Origin: Eustoma russellianum
Lineage: Eukaryota > Streptophyta > Magnoliopsida > Gentianales > Gentianaceae
Reading direction: 5' to 3'
Assembly (NCBI GenBank): GCA_036186865.1
Contig: AP025062.1
Span: 30,246,637-30,310,636 of the forward strand
DNA length: 64,000 nt
Positions 21,849 through 32,919 of this stretch are shown piece after piece. The position numbers and the translations under genes were made by a program. The notes under the pieces were generated by a model. That model saw nothing but the letters and a program-made list of their open reading frames with translations, was not told the DNA's origin and searched no databases. Position 1 is the stretch's first letter. Each line of letters begins with the position of its first letter.

Positions 21849-22967
21849 CTCCAAAGGGTGAAGAGAAAGAGCATCCAAACGAAAGCAAAGAAAGCAAAGC
21901 AAGACATTAGCTCTTTGTCTCCATTCTTCTCTTCTTCTCTTCTATATTGAAGAACACATTTGTAGCAAGCTTTATGATTGTATAGTTCTTCAATTCTTGT
22001 CATTTTCAACACCTTTATACGACATATTTGTGAAGGAGAAGCTGGTGTATAAAGCTTACTCCTTAGAGGTGATCAAAAGGTGAAAAGGTGCAAAGGTGAA
22101 ACTAGTTGCTGTTTTGGTGCAGCCACTTGAAGAAGTTGGTGAAAAGCTTCTTCCTTTGGCTTTGTAAGGTGACTTTGGTGTTTGGTGTTTAGTGAAATCC
22201 AAGAGAAGGTGTCTCTTGGGACTGGAGTAGGTCACATTGACCGAACCAGGATAATTCCTTGTGTTCTTTACTTATTTCCTGCACTTACTGTTTTCTGGCT
22301 GAGAATTACACACACTTGGCACGTATAATTGAACAAGCAAACGTTCTTAGAATTGCATGAATTTTGGATATATTATACTTCAATGTGTTAGCTTTCAGTA
22401 GCCGCAAGAATCACTAAATTCTGAGGAGTTTAGCTCAGTCAAATCGTCTTCACAAAATTGTTGCTACATTCTGTGAACAGTTCTGACCAGTGTGCAAACT
22501 TGTGCAATTTGAATAAGCTATCCTTCGAATCTTGGAGTGAGCCTTATATCAAATTAAACTAGACATCTTGAGGTTTAATTTGACATAAGATTCATCAAAA
22601 TAGCACGGGTAGATTTTGAGATATCATCGTTTGAAGTTTAGCAAACATTCTGCCTGAAACTGCCAGAATTGCACACTTTACTTCTCTTGCTTATTTGAAC
22701 GTGCTAACTTGCTTGGAATTGGCTGAAATTTTTATGACATACCATAAACATTCTAAACTTGATCTCTGCCAAGTTTGAGAGCTTGCACAGGTGTATAAGT
22801 GGTTCAACCAAAGCACTCAAAACGGTGAACTGTTTCTGGAATTTTCAGAATCTGAGGTTAAAGAGGCAAAGGGGTCTTCAAACAAGTTTTTGAAGGTAAT
22901 TATAGTGTAATTTCCGCTAATCCACTATTCACCCCCCCCTCTAGTGGTGCTATACAGGTCCAACAAT

Positions 22968-22979
22968 TGGTATCAGAGC
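22968..22979 (+). other. Primer binding site of copia B
   Basis: TGGTATCAGAGC, two bases after the LTR end, matching initiator Met tRNA. Confidence 0.95.
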
Positions 22980-23153
22980 CTGGTTGAGCACCATATTCTG
23001 ATTTGAGCTGAAAACAATCTACACTCCAAGTTGCAAAGTTGCTGGAAATTTTCTGGTTGTCTTATATTCTTCATATTTGATATCTACAACAAGGTGACAC
23101 TTTCTTTCCTTCTTATAAGTGTTTTTAAACGTTTTCTCACACACTAAGAAGGC

Positions 23154-24488
23154 ATGTCCACACAAAGACCAACTAAAAGAAAATCAATATCAGCCACCCC
23201 TATCAATGTGAAATCTAACAAACAAGATGGTAAATGGTATGATAAAGAACTTAAGTGTTATAAATGTGGAAAACAAGGACACATCTCATATGATTGTCCA
23301 AACAAGAACAAAAACCGTGACATGGATGAAAAGACAAGGACAAAAACTAGAGTAGAACCTATGCAAAGGAGGAAGAAAGCTCTCAAGGTAAGTTCAAGCA
23401 CTTGGGATGACACATCTTCATCCGAATCCGAGGAGGAACCTGAAGTTGCACAAACATGTTTGGCTTCAAAGTCTACAAATGAGGTAACATTCGATTCTGA
23501 TTCTGAATGTGATTTTACTCAAGATGAATTGTTGGATGAATTAGAAAAGTTGCATAATAGATATAAGAAGCTATCCAAGGAGAAGAAAAGAATAGTTGAG
23601 GAGAAGAACAAGTTGGAGACGTCTAACTTGAATCTAACTTCTCAACTAGAAGTTCTTCAACTTGAATCATCTAACACTATTAGTTCAATGCAAAATCAGA
23701 TTAAGGAACTTAAGAACAAACATGAAAATGTGCAATGTGTGCAATGTGTTGATTTCAACGTTTTAAAGTCTAAATTGCATGAAATACAAACTGAATTTGA
23801 ATCATTAAAAGCATGCAACCTAGACTTGAACAAATCTTTAGAACAATTTAAGAATGGTTCCAACATGTTAGACACTCTTATTGCATCTCAAAAGCATGGA
23901 AATGACAAACAAGGTCTTGGATATGTTGAAGAAGCTGAATACACACCTAAGGAAACAACATTTGTATCATCTTCAACCAACATGAAATATAGGCCAAATG
24001 CATCTAGAAATGAACCTATTCTGCCCACACCTCCTTCATCACAAAGATTGCAAAATGCATCAACATATAGGAAGGTAAATGCACCTAGAAACCATGCTTA
24101 CATGTATACAAGAATGCCTAAACAAAGTAGTATGCAATATGCTCAAGTTATGCCTTATATGCAACAACATGCTTATGTGAAGAACATGACATACTCTAGG
24201 CCTAAATCTATGTACAACACACGGCCTAGACATACACAACATCTTGCATATACACGGCCTAAATTCAATGCTTATACACGGCCAAGATATAACTCATATA
24301 CATGGCAACATTCAAATGCATATAGAACTTATCATGCTTATCCAGCTAGTCATAAATATGCAGCTCCTTTTCAATCATACTCTATGCATCAAAATCCACT
24401 ATTTGTTCATTATATGCAACATGATTTTAACATTTCAAAACCAAGAAAGGTTGTTCAAGTTTGGGTACCTAAAGGTACACTAACATGA
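23154..24488 (+). CDS. gag: Copia B gag, N-terminally deleted (444 aa)
   Basis: This open frame keeps the nucleocapsid half of gag but has lost the capsid-like half. It begins MSTQRP, which in copia A is codons 13-18, and then jumps to TKRKSISATPINVKSNK, codon 277 of copia A. The zinc knuckle CYKCGKQGHISYDC is at residues 35-48, a long Lys/Glu/Leu coiled coil at about 120-260, and the Tyr/His/Arg-rich tail ends VWVPKGTLT. The deletion is 774 bp (258 codons, in frame) between copies of AAAGACCA. A separate 35-bp deletion between AGAAG copies removed the normal start codon. The product could bind RNA but should not form particles by itself. Confidence 0.88.
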   Translation: MSTQRPTKRKSISATPINVKSNKQDGKWYDKELKCYKCGKQGHISYDCPNKNKNRDMDEKTRTKTRVEPMQRRKKALKVSSSTWDDTSSSESEEEPEVAQTCLASKSTNEVTFDSDSECDFTQDELLDELEKLHNRYKKLSKEKKRIVEEKNKLETSNLNLTSQLEVLQLESSNTISSMQNQIKELKNKHENVQCVQCVDFNVLKSKLHEIQTEFESLKACNLDLNKSLEQFKNGSNMLDTLIASQKHGNDKQGLGYVEEAEYTPKETTFVSSSTNMKYRPNASRNEPILPTPPSSQRLQNASTYRKVNAPRNHAYMYTRMPKQSSMQYAQVMPYMQQHAYVKNMTYSRPKSMYNTRPRHTQHLAYTRPKFNAYTRPRYNSYTWQHSNAYRTYHAYPASHKYAAPFQSYSMHQNPLFVHYMQHDFNISKPRKVVQVWVPKGTLT

Positions 24489-24556
24489 ACTTAACTTGTC
24501 TAACCTTAAAAGGACCCAAAATCAAAGGGTACCTAAGTTGTTATTTACACTTGTAG

Positions 24557-27500
24557 GTACATAACATTAAAGAAAGACAAGTTGCTGGTTATAACAACAA
24601 AGAAGATGAAAAGAACAAAACCAAATGGATAGTTGATAGTGGTTGCTCAAGACATATGACTGGCAATGAAAATTTGTTTAGCACACTTAAAAACATAGCA
24701 AAAGGTGGCAAAGTTACTTTTGGGGACAACAACCAAGGCCAAATAATTGGCAAAGGCAAGGTTGGTGATCCAAACAAGTTTGAGATCAAAAACGTCCTAC
24801 TTGTAAGTAACTTAACCTTTGAGCTTTTAAGTGTTTCTCAACTATGTGACAACAACTTGAATGTTCTCTTCACCTCCACTTCTTGTAAGATAATGGATAA
24901 AAACAATCAAGTTGTGTTAAAAGGAAAACGTGAAGGAAACATATATGTGCTTAACATGGATGATATGCTAAGTAGTAACACAAAATGTCTTGTTTCACAT
25001 GAATCTGATCCCAATCTTTGGCATAGACGTTTAGGACACATTGGTATATCAACCTTAGAAAAACTACACGCTAAAAGTCTTGTTAAAGGATTGCCTAAAC
25101 TTAACTTGAATGATTTTCAACTATGTGAATCTTGTATCAAAGGCAAACATGTTAGAGAATCCCTTAAGCCTAAAACTGAGTTCACAACATCTAGAATACT
25201 AGAACTCTTGCATATAGACTTATTTGGTCCATGTAGAACAAGAAGCTTAGGTGGAAGTTATTATGTATGTGTAATAGTTGATGATTTCTCAAGATATACT
25301 TGGACATTGTTTCTTGCTTCAAAAGATGAAAGTGCATCATCTATAGCTAATCTAATTAGACAACTTGAAAATGAACATGAATCACATGTTATTAAGATAA
25401 GGAGTGATAGAGGTGGTGAGTTTAAAAATAGTGAATTAATCAAATTCTGTAATGAAAAGGGTATAAAACATGAATTCTCCCCACCAAGAACTCCTCAACT
25501 TAATGGTGTAGTTGAAAGAAAGAATAGGACTATTCAAGAAGTAGCAAGAACAATGATGGTAGAAAACAAAGTACCTAAATTCTTATGGGCTGAAGCTGTA
25601 AACACTTCAAGTTATATGATCAACAGACTATCAATAAGAAAGAAATTGAACAAAACACCTTTTGAAATCTTAAATGGACGACTCCCAAAAGTAAACTATC
25701 TAAGAGTCTTTGGTTGTAAATGCTTTGTATTGAACACAAAAGATAACTTAGATAAGTTTGATCCTAAGTCTGATGAACATATATTTGTGGGATATTCAAT
25801 GAACTCTAAAGCATATAGATGTTATAATGCACAAACAAGAAAGATAGTTGAATCTATACATGTGAAGTTCAATGAAAATGCATATCTCCAAACAAGTAAT
25901 CAACATGAGATCTATGTACCAAATGATCAAATACTTCATGATGAAGATGAACTTATCCTACCACCTACAAATGAACAAGTTGAAACACCAAATCAAACTC
26001 TTGAAATGCATGAAGTTCAAACTCCCCCTACACAAGAACATAATGAAGAAGATGTGCCTAACCAACCTATTGAACATCATGAACCTATTGAAGATGCACA
26101 ACCAAGTAATTGGTGGCAAATAAGAAATAAACAAAAGCATCCTCAAGAACTTATCATAGGAGATGTAAATCAAGGGGTTAGAACACGTAGGCAAATAGAT
26201 CCTAATGAATATGATCAATGGCATGCACTTATATCTCAAGTTGAACCTAAGAATGTGAATGATGCCTTAAACGATGCATATTGGATAGATGCAATGCATG
26301 AAGAGTTAAACCAATTTGAAAGAAACAATGTGTGGGATTTAGTACCTAAACCCGAGGATAAATCAATCATTGGAACTAAATGGGTGTTTAGGAACAAAAT
26401 GAATGAGCAAGGGGTTGTAGTAAGAAATAAAGCAAGACTTGTAGCTCAAGGATATAATCAGGAAGAGGGTATTGATTACGATGAAACATTTGCCCCTGTA
26501 GCAAGATTAGAATCCATACGCCTCTTATTAGCTTTTGCATGTTATAATAACATCAAACTATTCCAAATGGATGTTAAGAGTGCATTCTTAAATGGCTATA
26601 TCCAAGAAGAAGTTTTTGTTAAACAACCACCAGGCTTTGAAGATCCAAAAAACCCTAATCATGTATATAAACTTAAGAAAGCCTTATATGGTTTGAAACA
26701 AGCCCCCCGTGCATGGTATGAAAGATTTGCCAACTTTTTACTAAGTAACAACTTTCAAAGAGGAACCATAGATAGTACCTTATTCTTGAAAAAGAAAGAC
26801 AAAGATTTGCTTGTAATACAAATATATGTAGATGACATAATCTTTGGTTCAACTAGTCCTAACTTAGTAAAAGACTTTGAAGATTGTATGAAGTCTGAGT
26901 TTGAAATGTCCATGGTTGGTGAATTAAATTACTTCTTAGGCTTGCAAATAAAACAAACATCAAATGGTATACATATCAATCAAGCCAAATACATAAGAGA
27001 TATGATAAAGAAATTCAACTTTGAAAACTTGAAACCATCTCCAACACCAATGTGTACTTCAACAAAATTAGACAAAGATGAAAATGGTGTTGCATTTGAT
27101 GAAAAACTATATAGGTCTATGATTGGTTCATTGCTATATCTAACTGCTAGTAGACCTGATATTATGTTTGCAGTATGTATGTGTGCAAGATTTCAAAGTA
27201 TGCCTAAGTTGTCACACTTTAAAGCTGTAAAAAGAATATTTAGATATCTTCAACATACACCAACATTAGGCTTATGGTATGATAGACAATCTAGTCTAAG
27301 TTTACATGCATATTCAGATGCAGATTATGGTGGATGTAGAGTAGATAGAAAGAGCACTAGTGGAACATGTCAATTCCTAGGAAACTCACTAATATCTTGG
27401 TTTTCAAAGAAACAATCTAGTGTTGCACTTTCTACTACTGAAGCAGAATATATGGCTTTAAGTCTATGTTGTACTCAACTATTATGGATTAAACAACAAC

Positions 27501-27769
27501 TTTCAGACTTTGAAATACAAGTAAATAATATCCCCATCTATTGTGATAGTACAAGTGCTATAAATTTGTCTAAAAATCCTGTACTACACTCTAAGGCAAA
27601 GCATATAGAAGTACGTTATCATTTTCTCCGTGATCATGTTAATCTTGGACATATACACATTGAACATGTTAGAACTGATCAACAAGTAGCTGATATATTC
27701 ACTAAACCCCTTAATCAAGCTATCTTTGAGACTTTACGTGCAAGACTTGGATTAATTGCTTACAACTGA
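24557..27769 (+). CDS. pol: Copia B pol polyprotein, intact (PR-INT-RT-RH, 1070 aa)
   Basis: The frame is open from just after TAG 24554 to the stop at 27769; the first ATG is at 24656, inside the protease. In order it has protease WIVDSGCSRHMTG (24626), the GAG-pre-integrase HHCC domain (about 25016-25160), integrase with Asp 25217, Asp 25406 and Glu 25514, reverse transcriptase with MDVKSAFLNG and YVDD (26825-26836), and RNase H with SDADYGGC and STTEAEYMAL. All expected catalytic residues are present. This is the only undamaged long polyprotein in the window. It probably depends on an upstream gag frame for translation, yet the two are in different frames with stops between them, as in copia A. 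It is a strong candidate for supplying or using functions in trans. Confidence 0.95.
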   Translation, partial: VHNIKERQVAGYNNKEDEKNKTKWIVDSGCSRHMTGNENLFSTLKNIAKGGKVTFGDNNQGQIIGKGKVGDPNKFEIKNVLLVSNLTFELLSVSQLCDNNLNVLFTSTSCKIMDKNNQVVLKGKREGNIYVLNMDDMLSSNTKCLVSHESDPNLWHRRLGHIGISTLEKLHAKSLVKGLPKLNLNDFQLCESCIKGKHVRESLKPKTEFTTSRILELLHIDLFGPCRTRSLGGSYYVCVIVDDFSRYTWTLFLASKDESASSIANLIRQLENEHESHVIKIRSDRGGEFKNSELIKFCNEKGIKHEFSPPRTPQLNGVVERKNRTIQEVARTMMVENKVPKFLWAEAVNTSSYMINRLSIRKKLNKTPFEILNGRLPKVNYLRVFGCKCFVLNTKDNLDKFDPKSDEHIFVGYSMNSKAYRCYNAQTRKIVESIHVKFNENAYLQTSNQHEIYVPNDQILHDEDELILPPTNEQVETPNQTLEMHEVQTPPTQEHNEEDVPNQPIEHHEPIEDAQPSNWWQIRNKQKHPQELIIGDVNQGVRTRRQIDPNEYDQWHALISQVEPKNVNDALNDAYWIDAMHEELNQFERNNVWDLVPKPEDKSIIGTKWVFRNKMNEQGVVVRNKARLVAQGYNQEEGIDYDETFAPVARLESIRLLLAFACYNNIKLFQMDVKSAFLNGYIQEEVFVKQPPGFEDPKNPNHVYKLKKALYGLKQAPRAWYERFANFLLSNNFQRGTIDSTLFLKKKDKDLLVIQIYVDDIIFGSTSPNLVKDFEDCMKSEFEMSMVGELNYFLGLQIKQTSNGIHINQAKYIRDMIKKFNFENLKPSPTPMCTSTKLDKDENGVAFDEKLYRSMIGSLLYLTASRPDIMFAVCMCARFQSMPKLSHFKAVKRIFRYLQHTPTLGLWYDRQSSLSLHAYSDADYGGCRVDRKSTSGTCQFLGNSLISWFSKKQSSVALSTTEAEYMALSLCCTQLLWIKQQLSDFEIQVNNIPIYCDSTSAINLSKNPVLHSKAKHIEVRYHFLRDHVNLGHIHIEHVRTDQQVADIFTKPLNQAIFETLRARLGLIAYN

Positions 27770-28033
27770 CTACTACACCATTCAGTCTTTTGCATAATTT
27801 ACAAAATTAAGGGGGAGAAATAAATGTGTATATATATATCATGTTAAGGGGGAGATATAAGATAGATATCCTGTTAAGGGGGAGATAACACATTAAGGGG
27901 GAGCAGCTTACACTTGATTTAGATGCTTACTTGATTACACAGATTACAACACTTGATGTAGATGCACACTTGATTTAAATGCTTAATATACACATATGTG
28001 GGGTAATTTTGCAAATCATCAAAAGGGGGAGAT
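27770..28033 (+). other. 3' untranslated region and polypurine tracts of copia B
   Basis: AAGGGGGAGA-type tracts occur near 27809-27820, 27846-27856, 27876-27886 and 27894-27902, and AAAAGGGGGAGAT (28021-28033) lies directly before the 3' LTR. The 60-bp duplication seen in copia A is single here. I see no reading frame of note. Confidence 0.85.
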
Positions 28034-30352
28034 TGTTGAGATATAGTATGTTTGAGTGATTGCAAAATGTATATGTGAGCATATGTGTAATTGTTGTGCA
28101 AAATGTATATGTGTGCATATGTGTAATTGTTGTGATTAGAAAATGCATATGTGATATATATGTGTGTAACGTTTACATATGAAATTGATTGTGCAAGACA
28201 TGAACTTATGAACTTATGAGCTAAATGTGAAATTGCTTGAATGAATCAAGATTGAACAAGTTTGATTAAGATCATGAGATTGAACTTGGCCAATTCAATC
28301 ACATATCTTAATCAAGACATGTTCAAACTGATCTTGGATGATATATATGTCAATACATGTTTATTATATGAACTAACCAAGCCTTGAAGTCACATGACTT
28401 ACAATATAAGGCAAATTGTTCGGTTTAGTGTTCTATTGCAGGTTTTGGTTCATATCTTGAGCAAATGAACTCCAAATTGAGTGATTCAAAAGCCCACATG
28501 ATCCTTATTCAATTTAGAATCTAATTGGCTGAGTTGAAATATGGAGCAAAATTCTCTCAAAGCAAACGGCTATATTTTGTTCAAAGATTGGAGCAAAAAT
28601 CTCTTATATTCAAACGGCTACATATATTCAAAAGTTGAAGACCAAGTCAAGTTCAAAGGCTAGCTGAATTCTCTCTATATTTTAGCAAATATGCAACGGC
28701 TATGTGGTTCAAAATGTTGAAGACTTATTCAAAAAAGACTTGGCTGATCTCTATCTCTTAGCACATACCAACGGCCATATATGATAAAGAATTGAAGACT
28801 TATTCAAATTAAAAGATGTGGCTGATTTCTAGTTATTATCCAATGCCTATTTTTTAGGTCATACTAACGTTCATCCAAACGTTCATGTGGAGCCTTTTTC
28901 AACCTCTTTCAACGTCATTTTGGCATTCAAAAAGAAGGGCAAAAATCTGTTCAAAAACACACGCATACATGGCAAGATATTTACACATGTACATTGCTGA
29001 TTGGAGCTGTTTTTTAAACATTTAAATGAAGCCTATTTCCACCTCATCTCCAACGTTCATAAGAGGATAAAAATTCAGATTTGAAGACCATGTCAAAGCA
29101 ACAAACGGTCAGGTTTAGTTTGAATTTCAAAGGCTGGATTTTGGTGGCTAGAAAAGTGCTGATTTCTTATCCATTCTCATCCATCCAAACGGCTATGTTG
29201 AGGAGCTACTAGGCTGATCTCTTGGCTATAAATAGCTCCAAAGGGTGAAGAGAAAGAGCATCCAAACGAAAGCAAAGAAAGCAAAGCAAGACATTAGCTC
29301 TTTGTCTCCATTCTTCTCTTCTTCTCTTCTATATTGAAGAACACATTTGTAGCAAGCTTTATGATTGTATAGTTCTTCAATTCTTGTCATTTTCAACACC
29401 TTTATACGACATATTTGTGAAGGAGAAGCTGGTGTATAAAGCTTACTCCTTAGAGGTGATCAAAAGGTGAAAAGGTGCAAAGGTGAAACTAGTTGCTGTT
29501 TTGGTGCAGCCACTTGAAGAAGTTGGTGAAAAGCTTCTTCCTTTGGCTTTGTAAGGTGACTTTGGTGTTTGGTGTTTAGTGAAATCCAAGAGAAGGTGTC
29601 TCTTGGGACTGGAGTAGGTCACATTGACCGAACCAGGATAATTCCTTGTGTTCTTTACTTATTTCCTGCACTTACTGTTTTCTGGCTGAGAATTACACAC
29701 ACTTGGCACGTATAATTGAACAAGCAAACGTTCTTAGAATTGCATGAATTTTGGATATATTATACTTCAATGTGTTAGCTTTCAGTAGCCGCAAGAATCA
29801 CTAAATTCTGAGGAGTTTAGCTCAGTCAAATCGTCTTCACAAAATTGTTGCTACATTCTGTGAACAGTTCTGACCAGTGTGCAAACTTGTGCAATTTGAA
29901 TAAGCTATCCTTCGAATCTTGGAGTGAGCCTTATATCAAATTAAACTAGACATCTTGAGGTTTAATTTGACATAAGATTCATCAAAATAGCACGGGTAGA
30001 TTTTGAGATATCATCGTTTGAAGTTTAGCAAACATTCTGCCTGAAACTGCCAGAATTGCACACTTTACTTCTCTTGCTTATTTGAACGTGCTAACTTGCT
30101 TGGAATTGGCTGAAATTTTTATGACATACCATAAACATTCTAAACTTGATCTCTGCCAAGTTTGAGAGCTTGCACAGGTGTATAAGTGGTTCAACCAAAG
30201 CACTCAAAACGGTGAACTGTTTCTGGAATTTTCAGAATCTGAGGTTAAAGAGGCAAAGGGGTCTTCAAACAAGTTTTTGAAGGTAATTATAGTGTAATTT
30301 CCGCTAATCCACTATTCACCCCCCCCTCTAGTGGTGCTATACAGGTCCAACA
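28034..30352 (+). repeat. 3' LTR of copia B (2319 bp)
   Basis: It is identical in length and, as far as I can read, in sequence to the 5' LTR. Its TATA box is at 29226-29235. The target duplication GTCCC follows at once, and then G0 pol. Confidence 0.95.
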
Positions 30353-30357
30353 GTCCC

Positions 30358-32919
30358 TATGAAAGACAGAAGCTGGCAAATGTGTGTGGATTGTAGAGCC
30401 ATCAATAAAATCACAATGAAGTATAGGTACCCAATCCCTAGACTTGATGATATACTCGACATGTTGACGGTGCTAATTACTTTACTAAGATTGATCTTAA
30501 GAGTGGCTACTTTCAAGTAATGACAAAGGAAGGAGATGAGTGGAAGACGGCTTTCAAAAATTTGGATTGTACGAGTAGTTAGTGATGCCTTTTGGGTTAA
30601 CTAATGCATCCAGTATATTCATGAGGTTGATGAACAAAGTTCTGAGAGCTTTTATTGGCATGGTTGTCGTAGTGTACTTTGACGACATTTTGATTTATTC
30701 TAGGCATTTCCTTGACCATATAAAAGCTGTTTTTGATATGTTAAGGAAACAACAATTGTATCCCACCTTTAAAAAGTGTTCTTTTTGTATGGATAAGGTT
30801 GTGTTCCTAAGATTCGTAGTGAGTGCTTCAGAGATAGAAATGGACCAGGCGAAGGTGAAATCCATCATAGAATGGCCCACGCCTAAAGCCGTGGGAGAAG
30901 TTTGAAGCTTCCATGATTTGGCAAGCTTCTACCGACGTTTTGTGAAGGACTTCTGTACAATAGCCGCACCACTAAACGAGATTGTCAAGAAGGATGTTGC
31001 GTTTCATTGGGGGAGAAGCCCAACAAAAGGCATTTGACGAATTGAAGGTAAGACTCACTCAGCCCCCTATCTTACGATTACCTAACTTTGAAGAGACTTT
31101 TGAGATTAAGTGCGATGCTAGTGGGATTGGGATACGTGTCGTTCTTACACAAGGAAAGAAGCGTATTGCATACTTTAGTGAGATTTTAAAGGGTGCGTTA
31201 TTGAATTATTCTACTTACCACAAAGAACTGTATGCATTAGTGAGGTCTTTGCAAACTTGGCAGCATAATTTGTAACCTATGAAATTCGTGATCCACACTG
31301 ATCATGAGAGCCTTAAGTACCTTAAAGGCCAAGGAAAATTGAATAAGAGGCATGCAAAATGGGTAAAGTTTATTGATCAATTTCCTTATGTCATTAAGTA
31401 CAAGCAAGATAAGGATAACATTGTAGTGATGCATTGTCTAGGAGATACACTTTAATCACTAAGTTGTCTTCACATTTGCTTGGTTTTGAGCATGTTAAGA
31501 AATTGTACAAGGATGATATTGATTTTGGATCCATTTACACTACATGTCTTGACTCGCCCTTCAGTAAGTTCTATTTGCATGATGGATATCAGTTAAGGGC
31601 ACAGCAATTGTGGATATCGAAAGGGTCCATGAGTTGCTTGCTAGAGAGGCTCATGGAGGCAGCCTAATGGGACACTTTGGGGTTTTTAAGACTTTGGAAA
31701 CCCTAAAAGAACACTTCTTTTGGCCTCATATGAGAATCAACGTTGAAAGAGTTTGTGAAAGTTGCATCACCTGTAAGCAAGCAAAATCAACCACGCACCC
31801 ACATGGACTTTTATACTCCTTTGGCCGTACCTGCTTTGCCATGGGTAGACTTGTCTATGGACTTTGTCTTAGGCTTGCCTAGGTCCCAAAGTGAGAAGGA
31901 TGGTGTGTTTGTTGTCGTTGATAGATTCTCTAAGATGACACACTTTATTGCATGCAAGAAAGTTGATGATGCTTCCCATGTTGCACACTTGTTCTTCAAA
32001 GAAATTGTCTGTTTGCATGGTATGTTTAAAACAATTGTGGGTGATAGAGATACTATGTTTTGAGTCATTTTTGGAGTCCTTTGGAGAAAGCTTGGTACTA
32101 AACTCTTGTTTTCTACCACAGCTCACCCTCAAACCGATGGGCAAACTGAGGTTGTCAATAGGACTTTGTCACAATTGTTGTGTGCATTGATTAAAAAGAA
32201 TCTTAAAAATTGGGAAGAATGCTTACCTCATATTGAGTTTTCATATAATAGGGCAGTGCATAGTGGGTCGTTGTGTTCACCTTTTGAAGTTGTTTATGGT
32301 TTCCACCCACATTCTCCATTTGATTTACTCCTTGTTCATGTAAATGAACGTGCTAGTCTTGATGGTAAGAACAAAGCTAAAATGATTATGAAATTTCATG
32401 CTAAAGTTTGCAACTTCAACGTAAAAAAGAACAATATGCTAGGAAGGATAATAAAAATAGAAAACATGTTTCTTTTGTTCCTGGTGATCTTGTTTGGTTG
32501 CATTTGAGAAAATCTAGGTTTTCTATCGAGAGGAAGTCCAAGCTCATGACCAGGGGAGATTGACCATTCAATGTCCTACTAAAGGTTGGTAAAAATGCTT
32601 ATGTTCTTGATCTTCCGCATACAGGTATGGTTCTATCTCTCACACTTCTAATGTTAGCAATCTTACACGTTTTGAGCATTTTGATGATTCCGATTCGAGG
32701 TCGAATCCTTTTTAGGAGGGAGGGATTGATGAGGCTCAAGAGCCTCTTCATGATGATCTTGCACAAGGGCCCCCAACCGAGACACATACGGGCCCCTTAA
32801 CAAGAAACCAAGCGAGAAAACTAGGTTTTGACACTGGGGCTTTCTTGAAAAGGCATGTGCAAGATGTGCCAACACGTGGTGGGCAGCATTGGGTGCTCAT
32901 AATTAAGGCCATGATTTGA
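30358..32919 (+). pseudogene. pol: Gypsy G0 pol fragment 3 (RT, RNase H, integrase, tail)
   Basis: This decayed pol can be followed by comparison with G2. Reverse transcriptase has CRAINKIT, MPFGLTNA and an intact YFDD at 30675-30686. RNase H has FEIKCDASGIGI, a stop near 31273 and DHESLKYLKGQG. The integrase zinc domain has HFGVFKTLETLKEHFFWPH and CITCKQAK, and its core has VDLSMDFVLGLPRS, VVDRFSKMTHFIACKK and TAHPQTDGQTEVVNRTL. Damage includes a TAG for Trp near 30577, a TGA near 30903, a TAA near 31273 and several frameshifts (about 30470, 31005, 31430, 32060). The last codons run through the purine tract into the 3' LTR and end in TGA at 32917-32919 after GPLTRNQAR and QHWVLIIKAMI. Confidence 0.9.
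32714..32726 (+). other. Polypurine tract of G0
   Basis: AGGAGGGAGGGAT directly precedes TGATGAGG, the LTR start shared by the gypsy elements in this window. In the pol frame it encodes EGGI, so coding continues across it. Confidence 0.8.

Larger units (their letters stand above)
20647..22965 (+). repeat. 5' LTR of copia B (2319 bp)
   Basis: It starts TGTTGAGATATAG and ends GGTCCAACA. Relative to copia A it has one copy of the 39-bp repeat instead of three. It also lacks the segment from GAAAGGCATGC (A: about 8757) to about A 9385, which includes the upstream CTATATAAGG box. Six AACGGYYA sites and the main TATA box (21839) are kept. Confidence 0.95.
20647..30352 (+). mobile_element. Ty1/copia element B, complete ends, gag-deleted
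   Basis: This 9706-bp element has two 2319-bp LTRs and a perfect GTCCC duplication (20642-20646, 30353-30357), inserted in G0 pol. It is the same family as copia A, but its LTR lacks a block of roughly 0.65 kb and its gag has lost the first 270 codons. Pol is fully open. The two LTRs look identical, so the insertion is recent and the gag deletion was probably present when the copy inserted. Confidence 0.95.
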
